From Symplocastrum torsivum CPER-KK1 (GTDB lineage: Bacteria > Cyanobacteriota > Cyanobacteriia > Cyanobacteriales > Coleofasciculaceae), in contig JAHHIF010000002.1 in NCBI GenBank assembly GCA_019358875.1, forward strand, positions 1-64,000: a stretch of DNA of 64,000 nucleotides, written 5' to 3'. Position 1 is the first letter of the stretch; each line of letters opens with the position of its first letter. Below the pieces are notes generated by a model that ran no database searches, was not told the DNA's origin, and saw only the letters and a list, made by a program, of their open reading frames with translations. The translations under genes were made by a program, and so were the position numbers. This document shows, in pieces, positions 18,140 to 28,593 of this stretch.

Positions 18140-19135
18140 TTAAGTCAAAAAAATATCCGTTTTGAAGTGCATCAGTAAATCCGCGTGGATATAGGGTAGA
18201 GGAGGAAAGTTATCAATTAGTCTCTGTGCCTTGTGGGGAGGGAGAAGAACCCACACAGCTACTCTAAAAAAGACTTGCCAGGTAGAGTACTGCTTGAGCG
18301 AAGCTAAATCATTTTTGATTAGTTGCCAGAGGAATCTGGCGGCTATTAAGCCTCGCTTTCGGTCTGCATAAGCGTCTAAGACTTTGAAGCTTAGATATCT
18401 ATAAAGGTTAGCCATACTGTACTTTTTTAAGTATTGCAAGGATTCAGGCGCTTGATTAAATGCTCGTTCTAGGACTTTCAAGCAAGCTGTCTCCTGCCTA
18501 ACAACATGAGCAGACATAGAATTAGCAGATACTCGGTATAAAATTTGAGGATGGGGTACAGCAACAAAAGAATACTGCGCCGCTAACCGCAGCAAGATAT
18601 CCCAATCTTCAGCCGCAGGAAGTGATTCATCAAAACCGCCAACTTGAATTAAAGCCTGCCGACGAATCAACGGATTAGAGCCATTTTCCAAAAAATCAAC
18701 TACTAAAAGCTTCGCATAAACATTACCATTGGCAGTAAGGTAGCCACCTCGACGTAAAAATTGACCGGATTCATCAATATAATTAGTCCAGCTATAAGCA
18801 ACAGCCGCTTCGGGATTGTCTTGGAGTGCTTTGAGTTGAGTTTCTAGTTTATCAGGAGTCCAAAGGTCATCGGCATCTATGAATGAAATATATTCACCAA
18901 CAGCATGAAAAGTTCCTCGATTACGACTTGCCGCTAGACCTGCATTAGGGTGAGAAAATACTTTTAATCGGGAGTCTTGGATGCTGGACACAACCTCCAA
19001 GGTTGAGTCTTGTGAACCATCATTGAGGATGATTAACTCAAAATCTCGAAATGTTTGAGTTAAGACAGATTCAATGGTCTCTCTAATCGTTTTTTCCCCA
19101 TTGTAAACGGGAATGATTACAGAGATTAATGACAT
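18140..19135 (-). CDS. GT2 family glycosyltransferase (array copy 1)
   Basis: 331 aa. GT2 motifs SVIIPVYNGE, ILNDGSQD, FIDADDLWTP and AEDWDILLRLAAQYSF. First glycosyltransferase after the pyruvyl-transferase-like gene (33 nt away), at the start of five tandem paralogs. Copies 1-4 begin with almost the same residues, so they arose by tandem duplication. The C-terminal segment carries the hydrophobic stretch VFFRVAVWVLLPP. Substrates unknown. Confidence 0.92.
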   Translation of the reverse strand: MSLISVIIPVYNGEKTIRETIESVLTQTFRDFELIILNDGSQDSTLEVVSSIQDSRLKVFSHPNAGLAASRNRGTFHAVGEYISFIDADDLWTPDKLETQLKALQDNPEAAVAYSWTNYIDESGQFLRRGGYLTANGNVYAKLLVVDFLENGSNPLIRRQALIQVGGFDESLPAAEDWDILLRLAAQYSFVAVPHPQILYRVSANSMSAHVVRQETACLKVLERAFNQAPESLQYLKKYSMANLYRYLSFKVLDAYADRKRGLIAARFLWQLIKNDLASLKQYSTWQVFFRVAVWVLLPPHKAQRLIDNFPPLPYIHADLLMHFKTDIFLT

Positions 19136-19168
19136 ATTGTACTGCCTCTCTAGTTGTTGCTAAAAAGC

Positions 19169-20305
19169 TTAGGATGATGTCAATAGTTCTTGGATAGCAG
19201 TTGGCACTTGTGACGGCTCTTTGACAAATCTAGAGAATGGTATTTGAGAAGTCCAAGTTTTATAGAATGATTCGTTTTTGTAGTAGGAATTCGGCAGTAA
19301 GATATTGGGAATTCCTAATAAAAGGCAGAGAAGATGCCCATGTAAGCGGTTGGTAATTACCAAGCGACTTTGGCTTAACTGATAAACGCCTGTGTGCATC
19401 AAACTCCACGAGAAGCGAAGGGGAAATGGATTTTTAAAAGCATTAAATTTATCAACATAGGGATGAGAGTGTTCCCATCTATGCCGGAGTCTCCATTCTA
19501 GGGGATTGGCTAAGCCTCCTCGCTGCCAGCCTTCCCGAACCAGTAGAACAACACCTGGAAGATTCCAATACCATTCTTTGAGTCCTCCAAATCGTCCTCT
19601 CCCTCTATAAATCCAGTTGGTTGAATCAACCCAGTCTTGGACAACTAAATTAGGAATTTCAAGAGCATCTGGCGAGAGTGTTGGATTTAACTCACTGTCC
19701 TGCCGACAAAGATACAAAATTGGAGATCTAGGGTTGAACTTGAAGGAGGGAAACGGCATTCCAACCATTTGAAATATCATATCAGGAGCTTTGATGACCT
19801 GACAGTTGGAGAAATGTTTACAAGCTAGTTCATAACTATAGTTGTCACGGGTAAACAGAGTTAGATTAGGATGAGCGTTAAAGATAGCTGCTGCTTTATT
19901 TAAATTTTCTGGACAGGAAAAGTAGATGCACTGGGGCATTATGATGATAGGGCGATCGCGATATTTTGCAATGATCTGTTCTCGAAACTTTTGATGGTGA
20001 CTCCAAATGTCCCCTAAGTTTCCGCCCCCTTGGAGGATTATCGGTGCTTTCCCGACCTGTCTTTCCATCAATTCTTCAGAGAAATCATTAAGACTCGCAA
20101 TATAGTTAATTTTAGTTTTTAGAACATCAGTGAAATAAAAGACTGTGGCGAGACCGATTAGGTGGTCTCCCAAATTAAAGTAGTCAGGATAATCTAACAA
20201 TGCACACTGCTCAACTGCCCCTAATTCTCCTAAAGCGTTGTGGAGAGCATCTCTAATTTTTTCCGGAGTGGAAAGCTCTAAGGGGGTAGCCTGATTTTGT
20301 GACAT
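19169..20305 (-). CDS. polysaccharide pyruvyl transferase family protein
   Basis: 378 aa. Pyruvyl-transferase family features: N-terminal DYFNLGDHLIGLAT (residues 41-54), GGGNLGD at 93-99, and a C-terminal SRLVITNRLHGHLLCLLLGIP, whose R-L-H segment is the family hallmark, followed by KNESFYKTW. These enzymes add a pyruvate ketal from phosphoenolpyruvate to a sugar, which gives the polysaccharide a negative charge. It is first in the probable operon with five GT2 genes. The family also includes proteins whose activity is not proven, so the reaction is inferred from homology. No signal peptide; cytoplasmic. Confidence 0.85.
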   Translation of the reverse strand: MSQNQATPLELSTPEKIRDALHNALGELGAVEQCALLDYPDYFNLGDHLIGLATVFYFTDVLKTKINYIASLNDFSEELMERQVGKAPIILQGGGNLGDIWSHHQKFREQIIAKYRDRPIIIMPQCIYFSCPENLNKAAAIFNAHPNLTLFTRDNYSYELACKHFSNCQVIKAPDMIFQMVGMPFPSFKFNPRSPILYLCRQDSELNPTLSPDALEIPNLVVQDWVDSTNWIYRGRGRFGGLKEWYWNLPGVVLLVREGWQRGGLANPLEWRLRHRWEHSHPYVDKFNAFKNPFPLRFSWSLMHTGVYQLSQSRLVITNRLHGHLLCLLLGIPNILLPNSYYKNESFYKTWTSQIPFSRFVKEPSQVPTAIQELLTSS

Positions 20306-20454
20306 AGTTTTAATTGTTTTACCTATGCAATCGAGAATCAGGGAGATGGGGGAAATGAAGAAGCAGTGTCTTCCCCATTCTCCCCGCCCTCGCCATTGCC
20401 AAACATCTTTATTTAAACTGCAACTGCACTAGCACCTGTTATTTCATCGGCTCT

Positions 20455-23097
20455 TTAGGAAATCGCTTGAGGTTCCGAGAGTTTAAGGGGTATTTGTTTA
20501 CTAAAGGTGAGAGCATTATCCACACAATCGATAAAAATGGTGTCGCCCTCGATAAAGGTGTTTTCCAGGATTTTGGTTGCGATCGCGTTTTCGAGTTTCC
20601 GCTGAATTGCCCGTTTGAGTGGACGCGCTCCGTACACTGGATCGTACCCAACATCCGCTAGATAAGTAACAGCCTTTGACGAAATTTCAAGCGTAATTTT
20701 TTGATCAGCCAAGAGACGCTCAATGCGTTTGAGTTGAATGCTCACAATCTGGCGCAGTTCCTCACGGCTGAGGGTATGGAAGATGATGATGTCATCAACA
20801 CGGTTGACAAATTCCGGGCGGAAGTGCTTACGCAAAGCACCCGTCACCCGTTTCTGCATTTCTTCGTACTGAGAATCATCTCCAGCAACACTCAGAATAT
20901 GATCGCTGCCAATGTTGCTGGTCATCACAATGATCGTATTGCGGAAATCTACCACTCGCCCTTGGGAGTCAGTAATCCGTCCGTCATCCAGCACTTGCAG
21001 CAAGATGTTGAAAACATCCGGGTGTGCCTTTTCCACTTCATCTAGTAACACCACCGAATAGGGACGACGACGCACAGCTTCTGAGAGTTGTCCGCCTTCC
21101 TCATAACCGACATATCCCGGAGGGGCACCAACTAAGCGTGAAACAGCGTGTTTCTCCATGTACTCGGACATATCGATCCGGACTATGGCATCATCGCTGT
21201 CAAAGAGAAACTGAGCAAGAGCACGAGCGAGTTCAGTTTTACCAACACCAGTTGGCCCCATAAATAAGAAGGAACCGATAGGACGTCCGAGGTCCTTCAT
21301 CCCCGCCCTCGCACGACGAATCGCCGCAGCAACAGAGGCAACGGCTTCGGTTTGTCCAATTACCCGTTGATGCAAATGTCCTTCCAACTGCAAGAGCTTT
21401 TGACGTTCTGACTCTAGCAGTCGGGTTACTGGAATACCTGTCCAGTTGGCAACAATTTCGGCAATATCCGCTTCGGTGACTTGTTCCCGTAATAAAGCCG
21501 TACCACCTGCTTGAATTTCTAACATCAAGGTTTCTTTAGCTTCGCGCTCACGCTGGACAATCTCTAAACGCCCATACTTGAGCTGCGCTGCCTTGTTGAG
21601 GTCATAGGCTCGTTCTGCCTGGTCAATCTGCCGCCCCAGTTGTTCTTCTTCTTCTTTGAGCGTACTAATCTCTTGTAATAAATGCTTTTCAGATTCCCAT
21701 TTAGAGGATAAAGCTTGTTGTCTCTCCGTTAGATTGACGATTTCCTTGTTGATGCGCTGGAGTCGTTCGGCGGTAATGCTACCAGAAGACGTTTTATTTT
21801 CTCCTTCTAGGGACAACTTTTCCATCTCTAGCTGCCTTAGCCGTCGGTCGGTTGCCTCCAGTTCTACTGGCTTGGAGGTAATCTCCATTTTGATTTTGGC
21901 AGCCGCCTCATCTACTAAGTCGATCGCTTTATCGGGGAGAAAGCGATCGCTAATATAACGATTAGATAAAGTCGCCGCCGCCACTAGGGCAGAGTCGGTG
22001 ATGTTGACCCCGTGGTGAACTTCATAACGTTCCTTAAGACCGCGTAGGATCGAAATCGTATCCTCAACCGAAGGTTGCTTAACAAGAACGGGTTGAAACC
22101 GTCGTTCTAGCGCTGCATCTTTTTCGATGTGCTTGCGGTACTCATCTAAGGTGGTTGCGCCAATACAGCGCAGTTCTCCCCGTGCCAGCATCGGTTTGAG
22201 TAAGTTACTCGCATCCATTGCTCCTTGGGTTGCCCCTGCACCAACAACGGTGTGCAACTCATCAATGAATAGGACTATCTGCCCCTCAGAATGGGTAACT
22301 TCCCGCAAAACTGCTCTCAGGCGGTCTTCAAATTCTCCCCGATATTTTGCCCCGGCAATCAGGCTACCCATATCGAGAGAAATTAGCTGACGGTCTTTGA
22401 GGGATTCAGGAACATCGCCGTTGATAATACGCTGAGCAAGTCCTTCTGCGATCGCAGTTTTACCAACACCTGGTTCTCCAATCAGTACCGGGTTATTTTT
22501 CGAGCGACGCGATAGTACCTGCACCACCCGACGAATTTCTTCATCCCGTCCAATCACAGGGTCAAGCTTGCCAGCTTTGGCTTGTTCGGTTAAGTCCCGA
22601 CCATACTTTGCTAAAGCATCGTAACGCGACTCGGAACTTTGATCGGTAACTTTTTGACTGCCTCGTAGCGCTTTAATCGCCGCTTCTAGCTTTGGAGTAT
22701 CAACGTTATGTGTCTTTAGCAAGCGCCGTCCTAGTCGGTCATCTTCGGCTAAACCCAAGAGGAGATGATCGACAGCGATGTAGTCGTCTTGCAAGGCGCT
22801 TCTGGCTGCCTCGGCTTTGTCCAGCATGATGTCCAAGCCGCGACCCAAATACAACTGGTCTACAATTTGTACTCTGGGTTGGCGGTTGGCAAAGGCTTCG
22901 AGTTGTTGCTGAAATTGAGGGATATCAACAGTGACCCGCGTCAGAATATCATTGGCTGAGTCTTCTTGTTCTAGCAGTGCGATCGCAACATGCTCTACCT
23001 CTAGCTGTTGATTTTTCAAGCGGCGGGCAACATCTTGGGATTTTACAATCGCGTCCCAAGCTTTATCGGTAAATTTGCTAGAGTCAGTGGGCTGCAT
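20455..23097 (-). CDS. clpB: ATP-dependent chaperone ClpB
   Basis: 880 aa, full length for ClpB. Clp N-domain repeats at 1-150, first AAA domain with Walker A GEPGVGKT at 207-214, the coiled middle domain (about 400-530, rich in Glu, Gln and Lys) that distinguishes ClpB from ClpA and ClpC, and a second AAA domain with GPTGVGKT near 605. It ends with the usual substrate-pore and C-terminal subdomain ([19 protein letters not shown]). Hexameric disaggregase working with DnaK. Its ATG has no visible Shine-Dalgarno; instead a 7-copy heptamer repeat abuts the start (23102-23150). Confidence 0.95.
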   Translation of the reverse strand: MQPTDSSKFTDKAWDAIVKSQDVARRLKNQQLEVEHVAIALLEQEDSANDILTRVTVDIPQFQQQLEAFANRQPRVQIVDQLYLGRGLDIMLDKAEAARSALQDDYIAVDHLLLGLAEDDRLGRRLLKTHNVDTPKLEAAIKALRGSQKVTDQSSESRYDALAKYGRDLTEQAKAGKLDPVIGRDEEIRRVVQVLSRRSKNNPVLIGEPGVGKTAIAEGLAQRIINGDVPESLKDRQLISLDMGSLIAGAKYRGEFEDRLRAVLREVTHSEGQIVLFIDELHTVVGAGATQGAMDASNLLKPMLARGELRCIGATTLDEYRKHIEKDAALERRFQPVLVKQPSVEDTISILRGLKERYEVHHGVNITDSALVAAATLSNRYISDRFLPDKAIDLVDEAAAKIKMEITSKPVELEATDRRLRQLEMEKLSLEGENKTSSGSITAERLQRINKEIVNLTERQQALSSKWESEKHLLQEISTLKEEEEQLGRQIDQAERAYDLNKAAQLKYGRLEIVQREREAKETLMLEIQAGGTALLREQVTEADIAEIVANWTGIPVTRLLESERQKLLQLEGHLHQRVIGQTEAVASVAAAIRRARAGMKDLGRPIGSFLFMGPTGVGKTELARALAQFLFDSDDAIVRIDMSEYMEKHAVSRLVGAPPGYVGYEEGGQLSEAVRRRPYSVVLLDEVEKAHPDVFNILLQVLDDGRITDSQGRVVDFRNTIIVMTSNIGSDHILSVAGDDSQYEEMQKRVTGALRKHFRPEFVNRVDDIIIFHTLSREELRQIVSIQLKRIERLLADQKITLEISSKAVTYLADVGYDPVYGARPLKRAIQRKLENAIATKILENTFIEGDTIFIDCVDNALTFSKQIPLKLSEPQAIS

Positions 23098-23101
23098 TTA
23101 C

Positions 23102-23150
23102 TCAGTCGTTAGTTGTTAGTTGTTAGTTGTTAGTTGTCAGTTGTCAGTTG
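23102..23150. repeat. TTAGTTG heptamer repeat in the leader of clpB
   Basis: Seven tandem 7-nt units on the plus strand: TCAGTCG, TTAGTTG x4, TCAGTTG x2. It begins 5 nt upstream of the clpB start codon, so it must lie in the clpB leader or promoter. Confidence 0.9.
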
Positions 23151-23258
23151 TTCGACGGGTATTGTAGTGGCAGTTTTTGTTTTTTTCTGACTACAACCAA
23201 CAAGCAACAACTTACATCTTTCTATCCTCTAGTCTAAACCCGCCTTGAGCGCTCTGCC

Positions 23259-24464
23259 CTAAATCAGCACTGTTGCTGCTTTGATCTCAAAAATCTTCTC
23301 AATGACATCCTCCACCACTTTATCGGGGGTCGAAGCTCCAGAGGTGATGCCTACAACTATTGAGCCGGAGGGAAGCCAGTTTTCTGTTACTTCCAAGTCG
23401 CGCCCTAAAGGTTTATGCTCCAACTGATTTCCTGCAATCCGTTGGGCGCTATCAATGTGATAGGAAGGAATACCCCGCTCAATGGCAATTTGTTGAAGCT
23501 GAGTGGTGTTGGAGGAGTTGAAGCCACCGATTACCACCATCAAGTCTAATTTTTCTTCTACTAGCCCTAGCATGGCATCCTGCCGCTCTTGGGTCGCATC
23601 GCAGATGGTATTGAAGTTTTGGAAGTGATTATTCAACTCAGATGGGCCATACTTCTTCATCATCGTGCGCTCAAACAGCTTGCCAATCTGCTCGGTTTCG
23701 CTTTTGAGCATAGTAGTTTGGTTGGCAATTCCAATCTGCTCTAAATCTTTATCAGGGTCAAAGCCAACCGAGCAAGCGCGGCTAAACTTCTCCATAAACT
23801 CGCTCTTGTTGCCGCCATTGAGGATGTAGTCAGCGACGTACTGGGCTTCTTTCAGATTCAGCACTACTAGGTATTTGCCTGCAAAGGAACTGGTAGCGAC
23901 TGTTTCTTCGTGCTTGTACTTGCCGTGAATAATCGAGGTGTAGTCTTTTTTCTTGTGCTTCTCTACGGTGTTCCAAACTTTGGACACCCACGGACAAGTC
24001 GTATCAACAATCTTGCAGTTTTTGTCGTTCAAGAGCTGCATTTCCTGAACGCTTGCGCCGAAAGCCGGTAAAATCACCACGTCACCAGCACCGACGACGG
24101 AAAAGTCTTTTTGAGCTGCCTCAACTGGAACAAACTCTACTTGCATATCCTGCAAACGCTGGTTTACAGAGGGGTTATGAATAATTTCATTGGTCATCCA
24201 GATGCGCTCTGTGGGGAAATGTTGACGAGTTTCATACGCCATGGCTACCGCTCGCTCAACACCCCAGCAAAAGCCAAATGCTTCTGCAAGTCTGATGGTG
24301 ACTTCTCCCCGTTGCAGTCTGTAGTTGTTATCGCGAATTTCTTGAATCAGGTTGCTTTGATACTCCGACTCTAGCTGAGTAGCAACTTCGGCTTCGTGAC
24401 CAAATCCTTTGCGATGGTAGTTCTCTGAACTGTGGAGTGAGCGTTTGAAGGCTTTTGTATCCAT
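23259..24464 (-). CDS. ispH: 4-hydroxy-3-methylbut-2-enyl diphosphate reductase
   Basis: 401 aa, the longer cyanobacterial/plant form of IspH (LytB) with an N-terminal extension of about 50 residues. The three Cys that bind the [4Fe-4S] cluster are visible: Cys66 in [13 protein letters not shown], Cys157 in [11 protein letters not shown] and Cys288 in [11 protein letters not shown]. Last step of the MEP pathway: reduces HMBPP to IPP and DMAPP, feeding carotenoid, phytol and quinone synthesis, with electrons probably from ferredoxin. No partner genes adjacent. The chosen ATG lacks a clear ribosome site. Confidence 0.95.
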   Translation of the reverse strand: MDTKAFKRSLHSSENYHRKGFGHEAEVATQLESEYQSNLIQEIRDNNYRLQRGEVTIRLAEAFGFCWGVERAVAMAYETRQHFPTERIWMTNEIIHNPSVNQRLQDMQVEFVPVEAAQKDFSVVGAGDVVILPAFGASVQEMQLLNDKNCKIVDTTCPWVSKVWNTVEKHKKKDYTSIIHGKYKHEETVATSSFAGKYLVVLNLKEAQYVADYILNGGNKSEFMEKFSRACSVGFDPDKDLEQIGIANQTTMLKSETEQIGKLFERTMMKKYGPSELNNHFQNFNTICDATQERQDAMLGLVEEKLDLMVVIGGFNSSNTTQLQQIAIERGIPSYHIDSAQRIAGNQLEHKPLGRDLEVTENWLPSGSIVVGITSGASTPDKVVEDVIEKIFEIKAATVLI

Positions 24465-24540
24465 GCCGCGTGTCTACTGAGATTACTGATACAACTCTTA
24501 CCACCCTTGATCATAAGATGCTCATGGCACGTTGGTTAGG

Positions 24541-24568
24541 GAATTGGGAATTGGGCATTGGGAATTGG
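24541..24568. repeat. GAATTGG heptamer repeat
   Basis: Four 7-nt units (GAATTGG, GAATTGG, GCATTGG, GAATTGG) between ispH and the SGNH hydrolase gene; same family as the repeat inside htpG. Confidence 0.85.
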
Positions 24569-24594
24569 GAGATAAGAAGTTCTTTAAAATCCCC

Positions 24595-24622
24595 CTACTC
24601 CCCAGTCTCTACTCCCTACTCT
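24595..24622. repeat. CTACTCC heptamer repeat overlapping a stop codon
   Basis: Four 7-nt units (CTACTCC, CCAGTCT, CTACTCC, CTACTCT). The last unit supplies the TAG stop and the last codons of the SGNH hydrolase gene on the minus strand. Confidence 0.75.
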
Positions 24623-25458
24623 TTAGCAGCAGGCTCTAGTAGAAGCTGAGTAAGGACTAGGAGTGCATTACGCCAAACCACATAACCTTGGGGATTTAAG
24701 TGTAAGCCATCAGTACTTAATTCAGTTTGGAGATTACCGTCTGTGTCAGCAAAGAGGGGATACAGGTCAAGATAAATGATGCCTTCATCTTGAGCGATCG
24801 CTTTTATCTGCTGGTTTAGTTCTCGGATGCGGCTGTTGGGGATTGTCAACAAGCGATCGCGCCCTTCCCAAGCTACTTTGTCGGTACTATGGGGCAAAAT
24901 CGATTGAACAACAATCTTGGCTTGGGGATGCACTTGTTGTAGGTAGCGAACAATTAGCTGTTGGTTTGCCAAAATCGTTTTGTCTTTTACACCCCGTATT
25001 AAGTCATTAATGCCGATCATTACAAAAATGACCTCTGGCTGCGTCTTGTCCAACAGTTCTAAGCGGTTCATTAATCCGGCTGAGGTTTCACCAGAAATTC
25101 CCTGATTTAGCCACGAACGCTCCTTCGGCAGCAGTTCACTAGGAAACCACAAGCTTAGAGAATCACCAATGAGGATGCTGAGGTTTTCGGGCTTTTGGTC
25201 AGCAATTACCTCTGCTTCCTTTTCGAGAAGGGCAACCCACTGTTGGTAATTGAGCTGATGGCGTGGACCCAGTTCAGGAGGTAGTGGGCTAGGTGTCGGA
25301 TAAGCTAACCCAGTCGTTACGGTGGAGTGGCTGGCAGGAGAGGGTACTGACCATTGGTACTCACGCTGTAGTACCCACGCGATCGCTAACAGCAGCAAGC
25401 CATTAGCCGCGAGTGAAAAAAAGAGCCAAGTCGGAATAGTCTTCGAGCGAGTGGACAC
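24616..25458 (-). CDS. membrane-anchored SGNH/GDSL-type hydrolase
   Basis: 280 aa. A single N-terminal hydrophobic segment (about residues 9-30) anchors it; a Pro/Ser-rich spacer to about 65 follows. SGNH blocks: IGDSLS with Ser100 as nucleophile, NQGISGET (Gly near 123), GINDL with Asn151, and STDGLHLNPQGY with the Asp/His pair near 252-255. These enzymes deacylate or deacetylate lipids or polysaccharides, here at the outer face of the membrane. The substrate is not known. The extreme C-terminus overlaps a heptamer repeat, so its last residues may be recently altered. Confidence 0.85.
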   Translation of the reverse strand: MSTRSKTIPTWLFFSLAANGLLLLAIAWVLQREYQWSVPSPASHSTVTTGLAYPTPSPLPPELGPRHQLNYQQWVALLEKEAEVIADQKPENLSILIGDSLSLWFPSELLPKERSWLNQGISGETSAGLMNRLELLDKTQPEVIFVMIGINDLIRGVKDKTILANQQLIVRYLQQVHPQAKIVVQSILPHSTDKVAWEGRDRLLTIPNSRIRELNQQIKAIAQDEGIIYLDLYPLFADTDGNLQTELSTDGLHLNPQGYVVWRNALLVLTQLLLEPAAKE

Positions 25459-25549
25459 TTGATTAGATCCAGCATCGGGGTTGAATCAGATTTTAGTGGC
25501 ATCGCACCCTCGACTCAAATAAACTTCAGCTTCGTTTAGCTTTGAAAAG

Positions 25550-25595
25550 CAAAAAATACAGCTTGCCCTTTACAACTAATTGTCAAAAGGGCAAG
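25550..25595 (-). terminator. Rho-independent terminator of amt
   Basis: On the minus strand, an 11-bp stem (GCTTGCCCTTT / AAAGGGCAAGC, 25561-25595) is followed by a T-rich tail ending near 25550. It starts 49 nt after the amt stop. Confidence 0.85.
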
Positions 25596-25643
25596 CCGAT
25601 TTCTCTCTATTTCTTATTAGAAAAGGTAACCAGGAAAGTCTAC

Positions 25644-27284
25644 TTAATAGCTACCAGGAATCTCACCTGCATTACCCTGTAAACCACTCATGCTGCTACG
25701 GGACAGACCGCCAGGACCGGCTTCTTTAACAAACCCACTGTAGGCTTCCATACCATGTTCGCCAATATCCAATCCATCCAGTTCCTCTTCAGGAGTCACA
25801 CGAACACCTAGGGTTGCCTTGAGTGCTACCCAGAAGATTGTACTCAGAAGAACTGTCATTCCCCCCACAGAAAGAATACCGAGGATTTGGGGCCACAATT
25901 GGCTAATGCCTCCCCCAAATAACAATCCTGCCGCAGGACCTGTTGTGTATAGCGGAGTGCCTCCATGTAACACGACGTTTGGACCAACGCTAAATAAACC
26001 AACGGCTAAGGTTCCCCAGATACCGCAAACCAGGTGAACTGAGGTAGCGCCTACAGGGTCATCAATTCTGAGTTTGTCAAAGAACCCAACTGAGAAAACG
26101 ACCAAGACACCTGCAATTAGACCAATAATCGCGGCAGATGGAACGTTGATGAACGCACAAGAGGCTGTTACACCGACTAGACCAGCAAGAATACCATTGA
26201 TGATCATTGAAAGGTCTGGCTTACCAAGGTATAGCCAAGCCGTAACAGTTGCCGCTACGCCACCAAATGCGCCTGCTGTGTTGGTAGTGATGGCGATATG
26301 AGCGATCGCATTTGGATCGACTGCCATTGTTGAACCGGGGTTGAAACCAAACCAGCCCAACCAGAGAATCAAACACCCTAGGGTAGCAATGCTCATATTG
26401 TGACCTGGTAGGGCTGCTACCTGACCATCTTGATATCTACCCAAACGGGGTCCCAAAAATGCCGCACCCATTAAAGCCGCCCAACCCCCAACGGAGTGAA
26501 CCACTGTAGAACCCGCAAAATCATAGAAGCCTGCTTGTGCAAGCCAGCCACCGCCCCAAATCCAGTGTCCGGTGATGGGATAAGCAATCCCTACCAGTAA
26601 GAGGCTGAAAATTAAGAAGTCAACAAACTTAATCCGTTCAGCAACAGCACCCGAAACAATCGTTGCCGCTGTTCCAGCAAACACCAATTGGAAGAAAAAC
26701 TTCGCGAGTAGTGGCACCCCTGTCCAATTGAGAGAGCCAAAAACTCCCTGATAGGCATCTCCAGTTGCAGGGCTATTATCCGCTCCACTTAAAAAGAATC
26801 CGCCTGTGCCCATGAAACTATTTAAACCACCGCCATCACTGAACATCAAGCCAAAGCCAATAGCCCAGAACGCAATGGTAGATAGAGCAAACACAATCAG
26901 GTTCTTTGCCAGAACGTTAACGGCGTTCTTTTGGCGGCAGAAGCCTGTCTCTAACATACCGAAGCCAGCGTTCATGAAAAACACCAGCATTCCAGCAATC
27001 ATCACCCACATGGTGTCTAAACCCACCTTCAGGTCAGCTGTGGTCGGACCTTCAGCCGCTGGAGCCTGAGCCGATGCAGCATAGCTCCATACCAGCACGA
27101 TAATTACGGCTAGAGGTATACAAGCTTGCCAACTTGGAGTTAGCCGCTTGATAGCCGTTTTTAATTCTTTAAAAGATGAGGTAACCCGACGAAATTGAGC
27201 GGATCGATTGGAAGAGCGTCGCCTACTTTGAGTTGGCAATTTTTTTCTCTTGAGAGTTTTATTGAGCATTAGCCTGGACATCAT
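25644..27284 (-). CDS. amt: ammonium transporter Amt
   Basis: 546 aa. A basic N-terminal stretch of about 50 residues ([15 protein letters not shown]) precedes a signal-like helix ending in SYAASAQA, then the Amt core of 11 helices: [31 protein letters not shown], the GHWIWGGGW and [16 protein letters not shown] pore segments with their His, and GVTASCAFI. It transports ammonium across the plasma membrane. The start has AAGGAAAG eight bases upstream. The long upstream gap carries a consensus NtcA site, so regulation by nitrogen status is likely. No glnB follows it. The terminator is clear. The N-terminal extension is longer than in most Amt proteins. Confidence 0.95.
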   Translation of the reverse strand: MMSRLMLNKTLKRKKLPTQSRRRSSNRSAQFRRVTSSFKELKTAIKRLTPSWQACIPLAVIIVLVWSYAASAQAPAAEGPTTADLKVGLDTMWVMIAGMLVFFMNAGFGMLETGFCRQKNAVNVLAKNLIVFALSTIAFWAIGFGLMFSDGGGLNSFMGTGGFFLSGADNSPATGDAYQGVFGSLNWTGVPLLAKFFFQLVFAGTAATIVSGAVAERIKFVDFLIFSLLLVGIAYPITGHWIWGGGWLAQAGFYDFAGSTVVHSVGGWAALMGAAFLGPRLGRYQDGQVAALPGHNMSIATLGCLILWLGWFGFNPGSTMAVDPNAIAHIAITTNTAGAFGGVAATVTAWLYLGKPDLSMIINGILAGLVGVTASCAFINVPSAAIIGLIAGVLVVFSVGFFDKLRIDDPVGATSVHLVCGIWGTLAVGLFSVGPNVVLHGGTPLYTTGPAAGLLFGGGISQLWPQILGILSVGGMTVLLSTIFWVALKATLGVRVTPEEELDGLDIGEHGMEAYSGFVKEAGPGGLSRSSMSGLQGNAGEIPGSY

Positions 27285-27994
27285 CTACTGGACTTTCCTT
27301 CGTCTGCAAAACACACCCCAACCCTTAGCCAGAAGCCGGAAATCTGGTCATTTTAATCGAGGAGCATATCTTTAATTTGAGGAGCTTCGTTAGGTAGAAT
27401 GCTGCTCCTATTTAGACATTTTCCTACCAGCTACTAGAACACTTCCCGTCTTAAGAAATCAAGAAGCTTAGTATAAAGCTGAATCGTCAACTTTAGACAA
27501 AACCTTACAAACAAGCGAGAACATAGTCAAGAGGTTTAGTTCCCCTTGCAAAAAGACAGTTATGTATTAGAAATCTCCAAATTTTGGATTTTCTTAACCT
27601 GAGTTTCTGTATCAGAATATACATTTTTGGGAGGCGTTTGAAGTTCTACAACTGCCAGAAACAATAAAAACGCCTTTAACACTCATAGGTAGCTGTCCAT
27701 TCATAAGGTGTGTGTTTTGTCAAATAAGTGTCTTAATCGGATAGGAGTTATTAGAGACTTAAAGGCGTGATAAAAAATAAAACTTACTCGACTGCAAGAA
27801 TGTTAAACTTCCGGCTTAATATTTAATAATTTGCTATTTATAAAGACCACCTTTGTTTATCTAAATCGAACGGGCAGATCTAACAAAACACTCAAGTTAT
27901 TACTACTTGAAAAAGATTTGCAATTAAATCGGAACTCAGCATTCTAGTAAGCACAATTACAAAGGTAAAACTTGATACGCAGTATTGAGACAGG
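27285..27994. other. Long regulatory gap upstream of amt
   Basis: 710 bases with no gene. It is AT-rich and contains the candidate NtcA site (27609-27622). Two AGGCG-type inverted segments (near 27632-27677) could form a long hairpin. No tRNA or known small RNA was recognised. Confidence 0.5.
27609..27622 (-). promoter_or_regulatory. Candidate NtcA binding site
   Basis: GTA-N8-TAC, extended to TGTA...TACA, 325 nt upstream of the amt start. NtcA is the cyanobacterial nitrogen regulator and amt genes are typical targets. A TAATAC -10-like box lies about 39 nt downstream on the minus strand, further than the canonical 22-24 nt, so the promoter assignment is uncertain. Confidence 0.5.
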
Positions 27995-28513
27995 TTAGGG
28001 ACTTGCTAAGTATTGTTGGTAGCCGAGTTCATCAAGCTTAGTCTGCTTTTCCATGACAGATTGAGCTAGATTCTGACGGTACTGCTGCACTTGCTCTAGT
28101 AATTCGGGTTGATGGGAGGCTAAAATCTGCACAGCCAATAGACCAGCATTTTTAGCATTACCGATCGCAACCGTAGCGACAGGAATTCCTCCTGGCATTT
28201 GCACAATCGAGTACAGTGAATCGACACCTTGTAAATGACGGCTGGGTACAGGTACCCCAATCACAGGCAAGGGTGTCAGTGACGCTACCATACCGGGTAG
28301 ATGAGCCGCTCCCCCAGCACCCGCGATAATGACTTTAATGCCGCGTTGATGGGCTTCTTGGGCGTATTTCACCATCCGTTCTGGTGTCCGGTGAGCAGAG
28401 ACAATCGCGACTTCGCAAGGGATGCTGAATTCTTCGCAAATTGCGATCGCATCCTGCATGATCGGTAAATCTGAATCACTGCCCATAATGATGCCAATTA
28501 ACGCTTGAGTCAT
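27995..28513 (-). CDS. purE: 5-(carboxyamino)imidazole ribonucleotide mutase PurE
   Basis: 172 aa, normal for class I PurE. Motifs: [12 protein letters not shown] at residues 8-19, SAHRTPERM around 44-52, [14 protein letters not shown] around 71-84, and VPVPS. Converts N5-CAIR to CAIR in purine synthesis. Divergent from nagA across 80 bases, so the promoters lie back to back in that gap. No partner purine gene (purK) is next to it. Confidence 0.95.
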   Translation of the reverse strand: MTQALIGIIMGSDSDLPIMQDAIAICEEFSIPCEVAIVSAHRTPERMVKYAQEAHQRGIKVIIAGAGGAAHLPGMVASLTPLPVIGVPVPSRHLQGVDSLYSIVQMPGGIPVATVAIGNAKNAGLLAVQILASHQPELLEQVQQYRQNLAQSVMEKQTKLDELGYQQYLASP

Positions 28514-28593
28514 GTTCCGCTTTTGGATTAAGGGTTGTTCAATGGATTACTGAATTTGTATAGAAGTTTAGGCATTTTGTCGCCAAAGTGATC

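Noticed and set aside
20330..20375. Inverted repeat ATGGGGGAA / TTCCCCAT after clpB as a terminator
   Set aside because: The stem is short with a 16-nt loop and there is no T-run on the minus strand.
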